A stretch of DNA of 64,000 bases from Streptomyces sp. NRRL WC-3626. Lineage in GTDB: Bacteria; Actinomycetota; Actinomycetes; Streptomycetales; Streptomycetaceae. Shown piece after piece: positions 34,890 to 43,775 of this stretch; positions within the stretch are counted from its first letter, which is position 1; each line of letters begins with the position of its first letter. The notes under the pieces are model-generated. The model searched no databases. It was not told the DNA's origin and worked only from the letters and a program-made list of their open reading frames with translations. A program made the position numbers and the translations under genes. The DNA lies in contig NZ_JOCA01000002.1 of assembly GCF_000718785.1 (NCBI RefSeq), positions 434,001 to 498,000 of the forward strand. Reading direction: 5' to 3'.

Positions 34890-36275
34890 TCACGCACCCT
34901 GCCAAACCGTGGTGATGTTGCAGAACTCCCGGATTCCGTGCCCGGACAGCTCACGCCCGTACCCGGACCGCTTGACCCCGCCGAACGGGAACGCCGGATG
35001 GGACGCCGTCATCCCGTTGACGTACACACTGCCCGCCTCCAGATCCCGTACGAACCGGTCGACCTCGGCCTCGTCGCGGGTCCAGACGTTGGAACTCAGC
35101 CCGAAGTCGGTGTCGTTGGCGATCAGGACGGCCTCGTCGATGTCCGCCGCGCGGTACAGCGTGGCGACCGGGCCGAAGGCCTCCTCGCGGTGGACGCGCA
35201 TCTCCCGGTCGATACTGGCGAGCACGGTCGGCGGATAGAACCAGCCGGGCCCCTCGGGGCGCTCACCGCCGCACAGCACGGTCGCACCCGTGCGTACGGC
35301 GTCGTCGACCAGTTCCTCGAGATCGGCGCGGCCCCTCTCACTGGAGAGCGGGCCGACGTCGGTCTCCTCCTCCATCGGGTCGCCGACCTTCAGCGCCTTC
35401 ATGCCGGCCGTGAAACGCTCGGCGAAGGCGTCGTAGACGTCCGTGTGCACGATGAACCGCTTGGCGGCGATACAGGACTGTCCCGTGTTCTGCGTCCGCG
35501 CGGTGACCGCCACCTCGGCGGCCCGGTCCAGATCGGCGGAGGGCATGACCACGTACGGGTCGCTGCCGCCCAGTTCCAGCACCGTCTTCTTGATCATTTC
35601 TCCGCAGGCGGAGGCGACCGCGCGACCCGCGGGCTCGCTTCCGGTGAGGGTGGCCGCCTTCACCCGCTCGTCGCGCAGGATGTCGTCGACGGCGGCGGAG
35701 CCGATGAGGAGGGTCTGGAAGCAGCCCTCGGTGAAACCCGCGCGGTGGAACAGGTCCTCCAGGTACAGGGCGGTCTGCGGCACGTTCGAGGCATGCTTGA
35801 GCAGGCCGACGTTGCCCGCCATCAGGGCGGGCGCGGCGAACCGCACCACCTGCCACAGCGGGAAGTTCCAGGGCATCACGGCGAGCACGGGGCCGAGCGG
35901 CCGGTAGCGCACCAGGACCCGGGAGGCGCCGGAGTCCCGCACGTCGGAGGCGTCGGGTTCCTCGTCGGCGAGGAGCTCCGCCGCGTGATCGGCGTACCAG
36001 TGCATCGCCTTGGCGCACTTCGCGGCCTCCGCGCGGGCCTGCTTCACCGGCTTGCCCATCTCCGTGGTGATCACCCGGCCGATGGACTCGCGGTCCTCGT
36101 CGAGGAGCTCGGCGGCCCGGTGCATCAGACGGGCGCGCTCCTCGAAGGAGGTCGTCCGGTACGTCCGGAAGGTGGCCTCCGCGAGCTGGATCCGGTGCCC
36201 GATCTCCTCCTCGTCCATCGGGTGGTACGTCTTGACCGTCTCACCGGTCGCCGGATTCACGGTGGCGATGTGCAT
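34890..36275 (-). CDS. Succinate-semialdehyde dehydrogenase (NADP-type)
   Basis: 461-residue aldehyde dehydrogenase. MPWNFPLWQV, the glycine motif TGSEPAGRAV, catalytic Glu in LELGGSDPYVV and catalytic Cys in NTGQSCIAAKRF are all intact. Overall pattern (HIATVNPATGETVKTY start, LLKHASNVPQ, VNGMTASHPAFPFGGVKRSG) fits SSADH of the GabD type, so oxidation of succinate semialdehyde is likely. ATG 36275 follows GGGAGG. The upstream ligase/NUDIX transcript ends at a hairpin just before it. Confidence 0.9.
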   Translation of the reverse strand: MHIATVNPATGETVKTYHPMDEEEIGHRIQLAEATFRTYRTTSFEERARLMHRAAELLDEDRESIGRVITTEMGKPVKQARAEAAKCAKAMHWYADHAAELLADEEPDASDVRDSGASRVLVRYRPLGPVLAVMPWNFPLWQVVRFAAPALMAGNVGLLKHASNVPQTALYLEDLFHRAGFTEGCFQTLLIGSAAVDDILRDERVKAATLTGSEPAGRAVASACGEMIKKTVLELGGSDPYVVMPSADLDRAAEVAVTARTQNTGQSCIAAKRFIVHTDVYDAFAERFTAGMKALKVGDPMEEETDVGPLSSERGRADLEELVDDAVRTGATVLCGGERPEGPGWFYPPTVLASIDREMRVHREEAFGPVATLYRAADIDEAVLIANDTDFGLSSNVWTRDEAEVDRFVRDLEAGSVYVNGMTASHPAFPFGGVKRSGYGRELSGHGIREFCNITTVWQGA

Positions 36276-36307
36276 CGCTGACCTCCCTGGAGCAGGCTGT
36301 GCTTTTT

Positions 36308-36349
36308 GACCTTCCCGCGCGGCGGTGGGCGGCGCAACGCGGGAAGGTC
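36308..36349. terminator. Hairpin between NUDIX and aldehyde dehydrogenase genes
   Basis: Perfect 12-bp stem (GACCTTCCCGCG / CGCGGGAAGGTC) with an 18-nt loop, 4 bp beyond the NUDIX stop. Confidence 0.65.
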
Positions 36350-36352
36350 TCC

Positions 36353-36817
36353 TCAGGGCGAGTGCTCCGCCAGGCGGTCGAGAAACGCGCTCTGGGCGGA
36401 GACGATCACCTCGCGGGCCCGGTCCAGGGGGAACCACGCCACCCGGTCGAGTTCCGGGAACTCCGCCGTCCGCCCCGACCGCGGCGGCCACTCCATCGTG
36501 AAGGTGCCGGGGATGATCGCCGCCGGATCGAGATCGGCCTCCACCGCCCACGCCGTGACGGTCTTGCCGCCCGCCTGCCGGACCTCCCCGAGCGCGATGG
36601 CCTTCCCGTCCGGCGGGGCCAGCCCCAGCTCCTCCCGGAACTCGCGGCGTGCCGCCTCCCAGGCCGGCTCGGAGGGGTCGTACTCGCCCTTCGGCACCGT
36701 CCACGCCCCGGATTCACGCCGGGCGAAGAACGGGCCGCCCAGATGGCCGAGCAACACCTCGATGCCCTGAGCGGTGTGCCGGAACAACAGCAGTCCGGCG
36801 CTGCGGGTACCCTTCAC
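36353..36817 (-). CDS. NUDIX hydrolase
   Basis: 154 residues. The Nudix box reads GEYDPSEPAWEAARREFREELG (given in part: EAARREFREELG), preceded by AWTVPKG. The start GTG 36817 overlaps the DNA ligase stop by 4 nt (GTGA). Likely hydrolyses a nucleoside diphosphate derivative. Tight coupling to an ATP-dependent DNA ligase suggests nucleotide-pool cleaning or removal of adenylylated by-products, but that is inference. Confidence 0.9.
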   Translation of the reverse strand: MKGTRSAGLLLFRHTAQGIEVLLGHLGGPFFARRESGAWTVPKGEYDPSEPAWEAARREFREELGLAPPDGKAIALGEVRQAGGKTVTAWAVEADLDPAAIIPGTFTMEWPPRSGRTAEFPELDRVAWFPLDRAREVIVSAQSAFLDRLAEHSP

Positions 36818-38352
36818 GGCCGTACCCCGGGGTGCGCGGCGAGCAGGGACTCGACCGTGTCGGCGTCCTCGGGGCGCTTGTCCTCGCGGTAGCGGATCAC
36901 GCGGGCGAAACGCAGGGTGACCCCGGCCGGGTAGCGGGTGGAGCGCTGGAGGCCGTCGTAGGCGATCTCCACGACGAGTTCGGGCCGTACCGTCACGACG
37001 TATCCGCTCTCCTCGACCGCGAGCTCCCGCAGCCGTGCGGTCTGCCAGGTCAGCATCGCGTCCGTCATGCCCTTGAAGGTCTTGCCGAGCATGGCGAAGC
37101 CGCCGTCGGCGGTGCGGGCGCCCAGATGCAGATTGGAGAGCTTCCCGGTGCGGCGGCCGTGGCCCCACTCGGCGGCCAGCACCACCAGGTCGAGCGTGTG
37201 CACGGGTTTCACCTTCAGCCAGGAGGCGCCGCGCCGGCCCGCGCTGTAGGGGGCGTCCACGCCCTTGACGACGACACCCTCGTGGCCGCGTTCCAGTGTC
37301 CCGGCGAGGAACTCCTCCGCGGTGCCCAGGTCCCCGGGCCCCGACACGAGGGTGCGGCGCACCCGCATGGGTCCGGGGACCAGCCGGGCCAGTTCCGCGT
37401 GCCGCTCGGTGAAGGGGAGGTCCAGCAGGTCGCGGCCGTCGACACAGAGCGCGTCGAAGAAGACGGGGGAGACCGGGACCTCCCGCGCGGCCGCGGCCAC
37501 GTCCACCCGGGAGCCGACACGTCCGGCGGTCTCCTGGAAGGAGCGGGGGCGGCCGTTCTCGTCGAAGGAGATGACCTCGCCGTCCAGGATGAACCGGTCG
37601 CCCTGCAACTCCCGGGCCGCCGCCGTCACTTCCGGCAGCCGGTCGGTGATGTCGTCGAGGGTGCGCGTGTGTACGCGTACGGTGTCGCCGTCGCGGTGCA
37701 CCTGGACGCGGATGCCGTCGAGCTTCTCCTCGACCGCGCAGACCCCCAGCTTCCCGACCGCCTCCGCGACCGAGGAGGCGCTGTGCGCCAGCATCGGCAG
37801 CACCGGGCGGCCGACGGTGAGCCGGAACCGCTCCAGCGCTCTTGGACCGTCCGCCAGCAGCGCCCCGGCCACCGTCTGCAGCGAGCCCGCCAGCATCACG
37901 GCCCGCCGTACGTCCGTCGCCGGCGCGTCCGTGGCCTGCGCCAGCCCCTCCACCGCGACCGCGTCCAGGGCGCCCTGCCGGACCTCGCCGGTGAGCAGCC
38001 CGAACAGGAACCGCTGCTCGTCCCCGGTGCAGGCGGCCAGCAGCTCGCCGACCAGCCGGGCCCGCTCGGTCTGCGACCCCGGACCGGACACCTCGCCGAG
38101 CGCGGTGAGCAGCGCGTCGACCTCGCGCACCGTCAGGGAGGGCTCGCCGGCCGGGGCGACCGGACGGCTCAGCACCTTCCAGCCGACCCCGATACGGCCC
38201 TGCGGCAGCCGTCCCGCCAGATACGGGATGACCACCGGCACATCGTCCGGCTCCGCCTCCCGGAACAGCTCGGCGAGCAGGGCGATCTTCCGGGACCGCG
38301 CCGAAGCGGCGGCGACCTCCTGGGACACACGGGCCAGCCGGGACAGCAGCAT
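36814..38352 (-). CDS. ATP-dependent DNA ligase (LigB type)
   Basis: 512 residues, the size of mycobacterial LigB. An N-terminal DNA-binding domain (about 1-200) is followed by the adenylyltransferase domain with the AMP-accepting Lys in motif I (VEEKLDGIRVQ), motifs FILDGEVI, EGVVVKG and the SWLKVKPVHTLDLVV end, then an OB fold. It accompanies, not replaces, NAD-dependent LigA and probably serves repair. Cotranscribed with the NUDIX gene that overlaps its stop. Confidence 0.94.
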   Translation of the reverse strand: MLLSRLARVSQEVAAASARSRKIALLAELFREAEPDDVPVVIPYLAGRLPQGRIGVGWKVLSRPVAPAGEPSLTVREVDALLTALGEVSGPGSQTERARLVGELLAACTGDEQRFLFGLLTGEVRQGALDAVAVEGLAQATDAPATDVRRAVMLAGSLQTVAGALLADGPRALERFRLTVGRPVLPMLAHSASSVAEAVGKLGVCAVEEKLDGIRVQVHRDGDTVRVHTRTLDDITDRLPEVTAAARELQGDRFILDGEVISFDENGRPRSFQETAGRVGSRVDVAAAAREVPVSPVFFDALCVDGRDLLDLPFTERHAELARLVPGPMRVRRTLVSGPGDLGTAEEFLAGTLERGHEGVVVKGVDAPYSAGRRGASWLKVKPVHTLDLVVLAAEWGHGRRTGKLSNLHLGARTADGGFAMLGKTFKGMTDAMLTWQTARLRELAVEESGYVVTVRPELVVEIAYDGLQRSTRYPAGVTLRFARVIRYREDKRPEDADTVESLLAAHPGVRP

Positions 38353-38402
38353 GCAGCCATGGTGCTACGGAGGCCGGCGCTCCACACCCCGGCCGTGCGC
38401 GT

Positions 38403-39347
38403 CTACCCCTCCACCGCCGCGTCCAGGTCGCTCATCCGCAGGTCCCCCACGATCGCGGCCGCCGCGCGGTATCCGCCGCTCGCCGCGTGCACCACCTGCT
38501 CGGCGAAGCCGATCGCGTTGCCCGCCGCCCACACCCCGGGCACCGTGGTCAGACCGGTCGGGTCGACGACCGGGTACGCCCCGAACGGGGTCTCGTTCAT
38601 CTCGGCGCCCAGCCGCTCCAGCAGGCCCGTCTGCGGAATGGGACGCGGCGCGACGAAGACCACCGAACGGGCGTGTGTGCTGCCGTCGGCCAGCCGCACC
38701 CCGGTGAGCCGGTCGTCCTCGGCCACCAGCTCCGCGACCTCCCCGGACACCACACCGACGCCGGCGGCGGCGAGCCGGCGCAGATCCTGGTCGGACAGCT
38801 CCGCCTCGGCGACCCGGTGCAGGAAGAGGGTGACGTCCTTCGACCACTGGGACACCATCAGCGCCTGGTGCACACTCATCGCGCTCGACGCGAGCACCCC
38901 GAACGGCTCGTCGCGCACCTCCCAGCCGTGGCAGAAGGGGCAGTGCAGCACGTCCCGCCCGAACCGCTCGGCGACCCCGGGGACATCCGGCATCTCGTCC
39001 TTCAGCCCGGTCGCCACGATCAGCCGCCGGGCGCGTACGGCCGGTCCCCTGTCGAGTACGACGGTGAAGTCCCCGTCCCGGGTGACGTCCGTGACCCGGT
39101 CCCGGACGAGCTCCACGCCGTAGCGCGCGATCTCGTCCCGGCCCAGCGCCAGGAACTCGGCCGGGGACATCCCGTCCCGCGACAGATAGCCCTGCATGTG
39201 CGACGACGGCGCGTTGCGCGGCTCGCCCGCGTCGACGACCAGCGCCCGGTTCCGCGCCCGGCCGAGCACCAGCGCGGCGGACAGCCCCGCCGCTCCGCCT
39301 CCGACCACGACCACGTCGTAGGTCTCGGTCCCGTATGTCCCGTTCAT
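38403..39347 (-). CDS. Thioredoxin-reductase-like FAD/NAD(P) oxidoreductase
   Basis: 314 residues. FAD-binding VVVGGGAAGLSAALVLGRARN at the N-terminus, active-site CPFCHGWE (CxxC), NADP-region LASSAMSVHQAL and the FAD end VWAAGNAI. Such proteins form the TrxR-like group without an obvious thioredoxin partner; the NADP motif is not the canonical GxGxxA, so partner or electron donor is uncertain. ATG 39347 follows GGAGGTGG. Divergent from an XRE-cupin regulator. Confidence 0.92.
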   Translation of the reverse strand: MNGTYGTETYDVVVVGGGAAGLSAALVLGRARNRALVVDAGEPRNAPSSHMQGYLSRDGMSPAEFLALGRDEIARYGVELVRDRVTDVTRDGDFTVVLDRGPAVRARRLIVATGLKDEMPDVPGVAERFGRDVLHCPFCHGWEVRDEPFGVLASSAMSVHQALMVSQWSKDVTLFLHRVAEAELSDQDLRRLAAAGVGVVSGEVAELVAEDDRLTGVRLADGSTHARSVVFVAPRPIPQTGLLERLGAEMNETPFGAYPVVDPTGLTTVPGVWAAGNAIGFAEQVVHAASGGYRAAAAIVGDLRMSDLDAAVEG

Positions 39348-39389
39348 CGTGACCACCTCCAGGACGACAGTCGCCCGGGCACTGCCGTA

Positions 39390-39418
39390 TTGACAAACAA
39401 CTTTGCCGAACCTGCAAT
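39390..39418 (+). promoter_or_regulatory. Promoter of XRE-cupin gene, leaderless
   Basis: TTGACA (39390-39395), 17 bp, TGCAAT (39413-39418); transcription should start at the ATG (39425). An inverted repeat TTGC-N7-GCAA (39403-39417) overlaps the spacer and -10 and is a candidate autoregulatory site. Confidence 0.65.
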
Positions 39419-39424
39419 ATCGGT

Positions 39425-40000
39425 ATGACTACGGACGATGTTCTGGCGGAAGTGGGCGCCCGGCTGCGGCGGATCAGGAAGGAGCGGGAGGTGACCCTCG
39501 CCGCGCTCTCCGAGGCGACCGGCATCTCCGTCAGCACGCTCTCCCGGCTGGAGTCGGGACTGCGTAAACCCAGTCTGGAGCTGCTGCTGCCGATCGCGCA
39601 GGCCCACCAGGTGCCGCTGGACGAGCTGGTCGGCGCGCCGCCGGTCGGTGACCCGCGCATCCGTGCCTCCCAGCCGATCCAGCGCTACGGCCGCACCTTC
39701 TGGCCGCTCACCCGGCAGCCCGGCGGGCTCCAGGCGTACAAGGTGGTCGAACCGCAGCGGAAGCTCGAACCCGAGCCGCGTACCCACGAGGGCTACGAGT
39801 GGCTGTACGTGATGTCGGGGAAGCTGCGCCTGGTGCTCGGCGAGCACGACGTGGTGCTGGTGGCGGGGGAGGCGGCCGAGTTCGACACGCGGGTGCCGCA
39901 CTGGTTCGGGTCGACGGGGGAGGGGCCCGTGGAGTTCCTCAGCCTGTTCGGTGCGCAGGGGGAGCGGATGCACGTGCGGGCGCGGCCCAAGCGGGCGTGA
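39425..40000 (+). CDS. XRE-cupin transcriptional regulator
   Basis: 191 residues: an N-terminal HTH (RLRRIRKEREVTLAALSEAT, then ISVSTLSRLESGLRKPSLE) and a C-terminal cupin (HEGYEWLYVMSGKLRLVLG, AAEFDTRVPHWFG) that binds a small effector. Likely regulator of the divergent flavoenzyme gene, 77 bp away. No ribosome site precedes the ATG. Confidence 0.94.
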   Translation: MTTDDVLAEVGARLRRIRKEREVTLAALSEATGISVSTLSRLESGLRKPSLELLLPIAQAHQVPLDELVGAPPVGDPRIRASQPIQRYGRTFWPLTRQPGGLQAYKVVEPQRKLEPEPRTHEGYEWLYVMSGKLRLVLGEHDVVLVAGEAAEFDTRVPHWFGSTGEGPVEFLSLFGAQGERMHVRARPKRA

Positions 40001-40055
40001 CGGACGCGGCGGCCGGGCGATCCCGCCGCGCGTGACGGACGCTTCCCTGATCGGC

Positions 40056-40077
40056 AAGCGACCGCTTAGTATGCGGT
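40056..40077 (+). promoter_or_regulatory. Overlapping palindromes upstream of oxidoreductase/ACAD operon
   Basis: AAGCG-AC-CGCTT (40056-40067) overlaps ACCGC-N7-GCGGT (40061-40077). Both dyads are perfect. Such TetR-type sites precede lipid-catabolic genes in actinobacteria. They lie 49 bp before the ATG at 40126. Confidence 0.5.
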
Positions 40078-40125
40078 GGACCCGGTCAGGCGAACACGAC
40101 GTTCACGCTCCCGTGGAGGCCCCGC

Positions 40126-41103
40126 ATGCAGGCATGGCAAGTGCACGAGCTCGGCGAGCCGGGCGAGGTGATGCGTCTCGCGGAGGTGGCGCGGCCAAAG
40201 CCCGCTGACGGGCAGGTCCTGCTGAAGGTGCGCGCCGCCAACATCAACTTCCCGGACGCGCTGATGTGCCGGGGCCAGTACCAGGTCAGGCCGCCGCTGC
40301 CGTTCACGCCGGGCGTGGAGATCTGCGGCGAGACCGGGGACGGGCGCCGCGTGATCGCCAACCCCGCGCTGCCGTACGGCGGTTTCGCCGAGTACGCCGT
40401 CGCGGACGCCGCCGCACTGCTGCCCGCGCCCGAAGCGCTGGACGACGCCGAGGCCGCCGCCCTGCACATCGGCTACCAGACCGGCTGGTTCGGCCTGCAC
40501 CGCAGGGCCCGCCTGGAGGCCGGCGAGACCCTCCTCGTCCACGCCGCCGCAGGCGGGGTCGGCAGCGCGGCCGTACAGCTCGGCAAGGCCGCCGGCGCCA
40601 CCGTCATCGGCGTGGTCGGCGGCGCCGCGAAGGCGTCCGTCGCCCGCGGACTGGGCTGCGACGTGGTGATCGACCGGCGCGAGCAGGACGTCGTCGCCGC
40701 CGTGAAGGAGGCCACCGGCGGCCGGGGCGCCGATGTGGTCTACGACCCCGTCGGCGGTCCGGCGTACGCCCAGTCCGCGAAGGCCGTCGCCTTCGAGGGC
40801 CGGATCGTCGTCGTCGGCTTCGCGAGCGGGTCCATCCCCAGCCCCGCCCTGAACCACGCCCTCGTCAAGAACTACGCGATCCTCGGCCTGCACTGGGGCC
40901 TGTACAACACCAGGAACCCGAAGCTGGTCCAGCACTGCCACGAGCAGCTCACCGCACTCGCCGCGCGGGGCGCGATCAAGCCGCTGGTGAGTGAACGCGT
41001 ACCGCTCGCCGGGGCCGCCGACGCCGTACAGCGGGTCGCCGACGGCCTCACCACCGGACGTGTCGCCGTGCTGCCCTCGACGGAGAACGGAGCCGCCGCA
41101 TGA
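40126..41103 (+). CDS. NADPH:quinone oxidoreductase-like MDR protein
   Basis: 325 residues of the medium-chain dehydrogenase/reductase superfamily, QOR group (no zinc ligands seen). The Rossmann motif AAGGVGSAAVQLGKAAGA and FTPGVEICG are clear. Probably reduces an enoyl-CoA or quinone-like substrate with NADPH. First gene of an operon with two acyl-CoA dehydrogenases; its stop overlaps the next start (ATGA). Upstream are two overlapping palindromes. Confidence 0.92.
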   Translation: MQAWQVHELGEPGEVMRLAEVARPKPADGQVLLKVRAANINFPDALMCRGQYQVRPPLPFTPGVEICGETGDGRRVIANPALPYGGFAEYAVADAAALLPAPEALDDAEAAALHIGYQTGWFGLHRRARLEAGETLLVHAAAGGVGSAAVQLGKAAGATVIGVVGGAAKASVARGLGCDVVIDRREQDVVAAVKEATGGRGADVVYDPVGGPAYAQSAKAVAFEGRIVVVGFASGSIPSPALNHALVKNYAILGLHWGLYNTRNPKLVQHCHEQLTALAARGAIKPLVSERVPLAGAADAVQRVADGLTTGRVAVLPSTENGAAA

Positions 41104-42281
41104 CCGACGCCGCCGAACTGCGCCGCCGTACCCAGGACCTCCTCGCCGCGCATCCCCCGGCCGGCACGGAGCGCCTGGACTTCCTGCGCGCCCGCTTCGA
41201 CGCCGGACTGGCCTGGGTGCACTTCCCCGAAGGGCTCGGCGGACTCGGACTCCCGCGCTCCCTCCAGGCCGTCGTGGACGCCGGACTGGAAGCCGCCGGG
41301 GCGCCCGACAACGATCCGCGCCGCATCGGCATCGGGCTCGGCATGGCCGCGCCGACGATCCTGCGGTACGGCACGGAGGACCAGAAGCGCCGCTTCCTCA
41401 AGCCTCTGTGGACCGGCGAGGAGGTCTGGTGCCAGCTGTTCAGCGAGCCCGGCGCCGGATCAGACCTGGCCGCCCTCGGCACCCGCGCCGTCCGTGAGGG
41501 CGAGGACTGGGTGGTCGACGGGCAGAAGGTGTGGACGTCCAGCGCCCATCTCGCCCGCTGGGCCATCCTCATCGCCCGCACCGACCCGGACGTGCCCAAG
41601 CACCGGGGGATCACCTACTTCGTCTGCGACATGACGGATCCCGGCGTCGAGGTGCGGCCGCTGCGCCAGATCACCGGTGAGGCCGAGTTCAACGAGGTGT
41701 TCCTCACCGGCGTCCGCATCCCCGACGCCCACCGCCTCGGGGAGACCGGCGACGGCTGGAAGGTCGCGCAGACCACCCTCAACAACGAACGCGTCGCCAT
41801 CGGCGGCATGCGGCTGCCCCGCGAGGGCGGCATGATCGGCCCGGTCGCCAGGACCTGGCGCGAACGCCCGGAACTGCGCACCCACGACCTCCACCAGCGG
41901 CTGCTGAAGCTCTGGGTCGAGGCCGAGGTCGCCCGGCTCACCGGCGAACGCCTGCGCCAGCAGCTCGTCGCCGGGCACCCCGGCCCCGAGGGCGCCGGCA
42001 TGAAGCTCGCCTTCGCCCGCCTCAACCAGGAGATCAGCGGCCTGGAGGTGGAACTGCGCGGCGAGGAGGGCCTGTTGTACGACGACTGGACCATGCGCCG
42101 CCCGGAACTGGTCGACTTCACCGGCCGCGACGCCGGCTACCGCTACCTCCGCTCCAAGGGGAACAGCATCGAGGGCGGGACCAGCGAGGTCCTGCTGAAC
42201 ATCGTCGCCGAGCGCGTTCTGGGCCTGCCCACCGAGCCGCGCACCGACAAGGACGTCGCATGGAAGGACCTGGCCCGATGA
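41100..42281 (+). CDS. Acyl-CoA dehydrogenase subunit with IEGGTSE C-terminus
   Basis: 393 residues. CQLFSEPGAGSDLAAL and VDGQKVWTSSAHL are the FAD/substrate loops, and the C-terminus has YLRSKGNSIEGGTSEVLLN. The usual QxxGGxGxT helix of single-chain enzymes is absent; that part occurs in the next gene. This split is the hallmark of heteromeric actinobacterial acyl-CoA dehydrogenases (FadE28/29-like, used for sterol side chains and similar). Start overlaps the oxidoreductase stop and its own stop overlaps the partner start. Confidence 0.9.
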   Translation: MTDAAELRRRTQDLLAAHPPAGTERLDFLRARFDAGLAWVHFPEGLGGLGLPRSLQAVVDAGLEAAGAPDNDPRRIGIGLGMAAPTILRYGTEDQKRRFLKPLWTGEEVWCQLFSEPGAGSDLAALGTRAVREGEDWVVDGQKVWTSSAHLARWAILIARTDPDVPKHRGITYFVCDMTDPGVEVRPLRQITGEAEFNEVFLTGVRIPDAHRLGETGDGWKVAQTTLNNERVAIGGMRLPREGGMIGPVARTWRERPELRTHDLHQRLLKLWVEAEVARLTGERLRQQLVAGHPGPEGAGMKLAFARLNQEISGLEVELRGEEGLLYDDWTMRRPELVDFTGRDAGYRYLRSKGNSIEGGTSEVLLNIVAERVLGLPTEPRTDKDVAWKDLAR

Positions 42282-43366
42282 GCGATCTTCTGTACGCGGA
42301 GGAGGAAGAGGCGCTGCGCGCCGCCGTCCGGGACCTGCTCACCGACCACTGCGACGCGGCGGGCGTCATCGCCCGCACCGAGTCGGACACCCCGCACGAC
42401 CTCGCGCTGTGGAAGTCGCTGGCCGGCGCCATGGGCCTCGCGGGCCTGCTGATCCCGGAGGAACTGGACGGGCAGGGCGCCACGCACCGGGAAGCCGCGG
42501 TCGTCCTCGAGGAGCTGGGGCGTGCGGTCGCGCCCGTCCCGTATCTCACCAGCGCCGTCGTCGCCACGGAGGCGCTGCTGGAGTGCGGCGCCGACGACCT
42601 GCTCTCCCGGCTGGCGTCCGCCACGGCGATCGGCGCGCTCGCCGTCGCCCTCAACGTTCCGGCGGGTGGCGCCCACAGGACCGTACGGCTGGAGAACGGC
42701 GGCCTGCACGGCGAGCTGACCGGCATCGCGGACGCGGTCGTCGCCGACGTGTTGCTGGTGCCCGCCGACGACGGCGGCCTGTACGCGGTCGACGCCGCCG
42801 CCGTCACGATCGTCCCCCAGGTTGCCCTGGACCTGACCCGGCCGCTCGCGACCGTCGTGCTCGACGGCGCCCCCGGGCGGCTGCTCGGCGAGGCCGGACC
42901 CGCCGTGCGCCGCGCCCTGCGGGCCGGTGCGGGACTGCTCGCCTCGGAACAACTCGGGCTGGCCGAATGGTCGCTGACGGAGACCGTCGCCCACTTGAAG
43001 GACCGCAAGCAGTTCAACCGTCCGGTGGGCGGCTTCCAGGCGGTCAAGCACCGGCTCGCCCAGCTGTGGCTCGAGGTCGTCAGCCTCCGCGCCGCCGCCC
43101 GGAACGCCGCCGACGCTCTCGCCACCGGCGAGGACACCGACGTGGCGGTGACCGTCGCCCAGGCCTACGCCGCACCCGTCGCGGTCCGCGCCGCGGAGGA
43201 GGCACTGCAACTGCACGGCGGTATCGGGATGACCTGGGAACACCCGGTGCACCTCCATCTCAAGCGCGCCAAGGCCGACTCGATCGCCTACGGCACGGCC
43301 GGCGCCCACCGCGAGGCGCTCGCGGAACTGGTCGACCTGAGGGGGCCTCAGGTCCGTTTGCGGTAG
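42278..43366 (+). CDS. Acyl-CoA dehydrogenase partner subunit
   Basis: 362 residues. It has the N-terminal helical domain (GLAGLLIPEELDGQGATH) and near the C-terminus QLHGGIGMTWEHPVHLHLKRA, but no EGTSE motif, complementary to the preceding subunit. The pair probably forms an alpha2beta2 enzyme. The first ATG in frame overlaps the upstream stop (ATGA), giving translational coupling. The acyl-CoA substrate is unknown; ring- or branched-chain CoA esters are likely from the family. Confidence 0.9.
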   Translation: MSDLLYAEEEEALRAAVRDLLTDHCDAAGVIARTESDTPHDLALWKSLAGAMGLAGLLIPEELDGQGATHREAAVVLEELGRAVAPVPYLTSAVVATEALLECGADDLLSRLASATAIGALAVALNVPAGGAHRTVRLENGGLHGELTGIADAVVADVLLVPADDGGLYAVDAAAVTIVPQVALDLTRPLATVVLDGAPGRLLGEAGPAVRRALRAGAGLLASEQLGLAEWSLTETVAHLKDRKQFNRPVGGFQAVKHRLAQLWLEVVSLRAAARNAADALATGEDTDVAVTVAQAYAAPVAVRAAEEALQLHGGIGMTWEHPVHLHLKRAKADSIAYGTAGAHREALAELVDLRGPQVRLR

Positions 43367-43488
43367 CGGCCTCGTCCGGCCCGGGTGAGGGGTGGCCTCC
43401 AGCCGGTGCGAGTCCGGCGACGGCCTTACGGGTGGTGGCCAGGTCCGCGGGTCGGTGCGGGACCGTCCGGAGGAGACCGGCTCGGGAA

Positions 43489-43775
43489 TCAGGAGGTGCA
43501 GTAGCCGGCCTCGAGGTCCTCGATCAGCGTCGGCCCGGACGGTTCCCAGCCCAGCAGCTCGCGGGTGGCGGCGCTGAAGGCGGGCTGGTCGCCGCCGAGC
43601 AGGTCGCCCAGCTGCCGGTCGAAGCCGACCAGCATGGCGATCAGGCCGTGGTCTCCCTCGGCGTGCACGGTGCGCGGCAGCCGGACCAGACCCGAGCGGA
43701 TTCCCCGCTCGGCCAGAGCCAGAACGGCCTTGGCCGTGGCGGCCCTGCGGCAGGCGGCACCGACGCCCGCCCGTC
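43489..43775 (-). pseudogene. Remnant of NAD-dependent epimerase/SDR gene
   Basis: Minus-strand translation gives AVLALAERGIRSGLVRLPRTVHAEGDHGLIA, then jumps to the C-terminal piece (ATRELLGWEPSGPTLIEDLEAG) of an atypical SDR epimerase. The N-terminal nucleotide-binding half is missing, about 100 internal residues are deleted, and an in-frame stop lies just upstream. It is a decayed fragment. The flanking 43367-43488 and 43776-43873 hold nothing else I can support. Confidence 0.75.
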
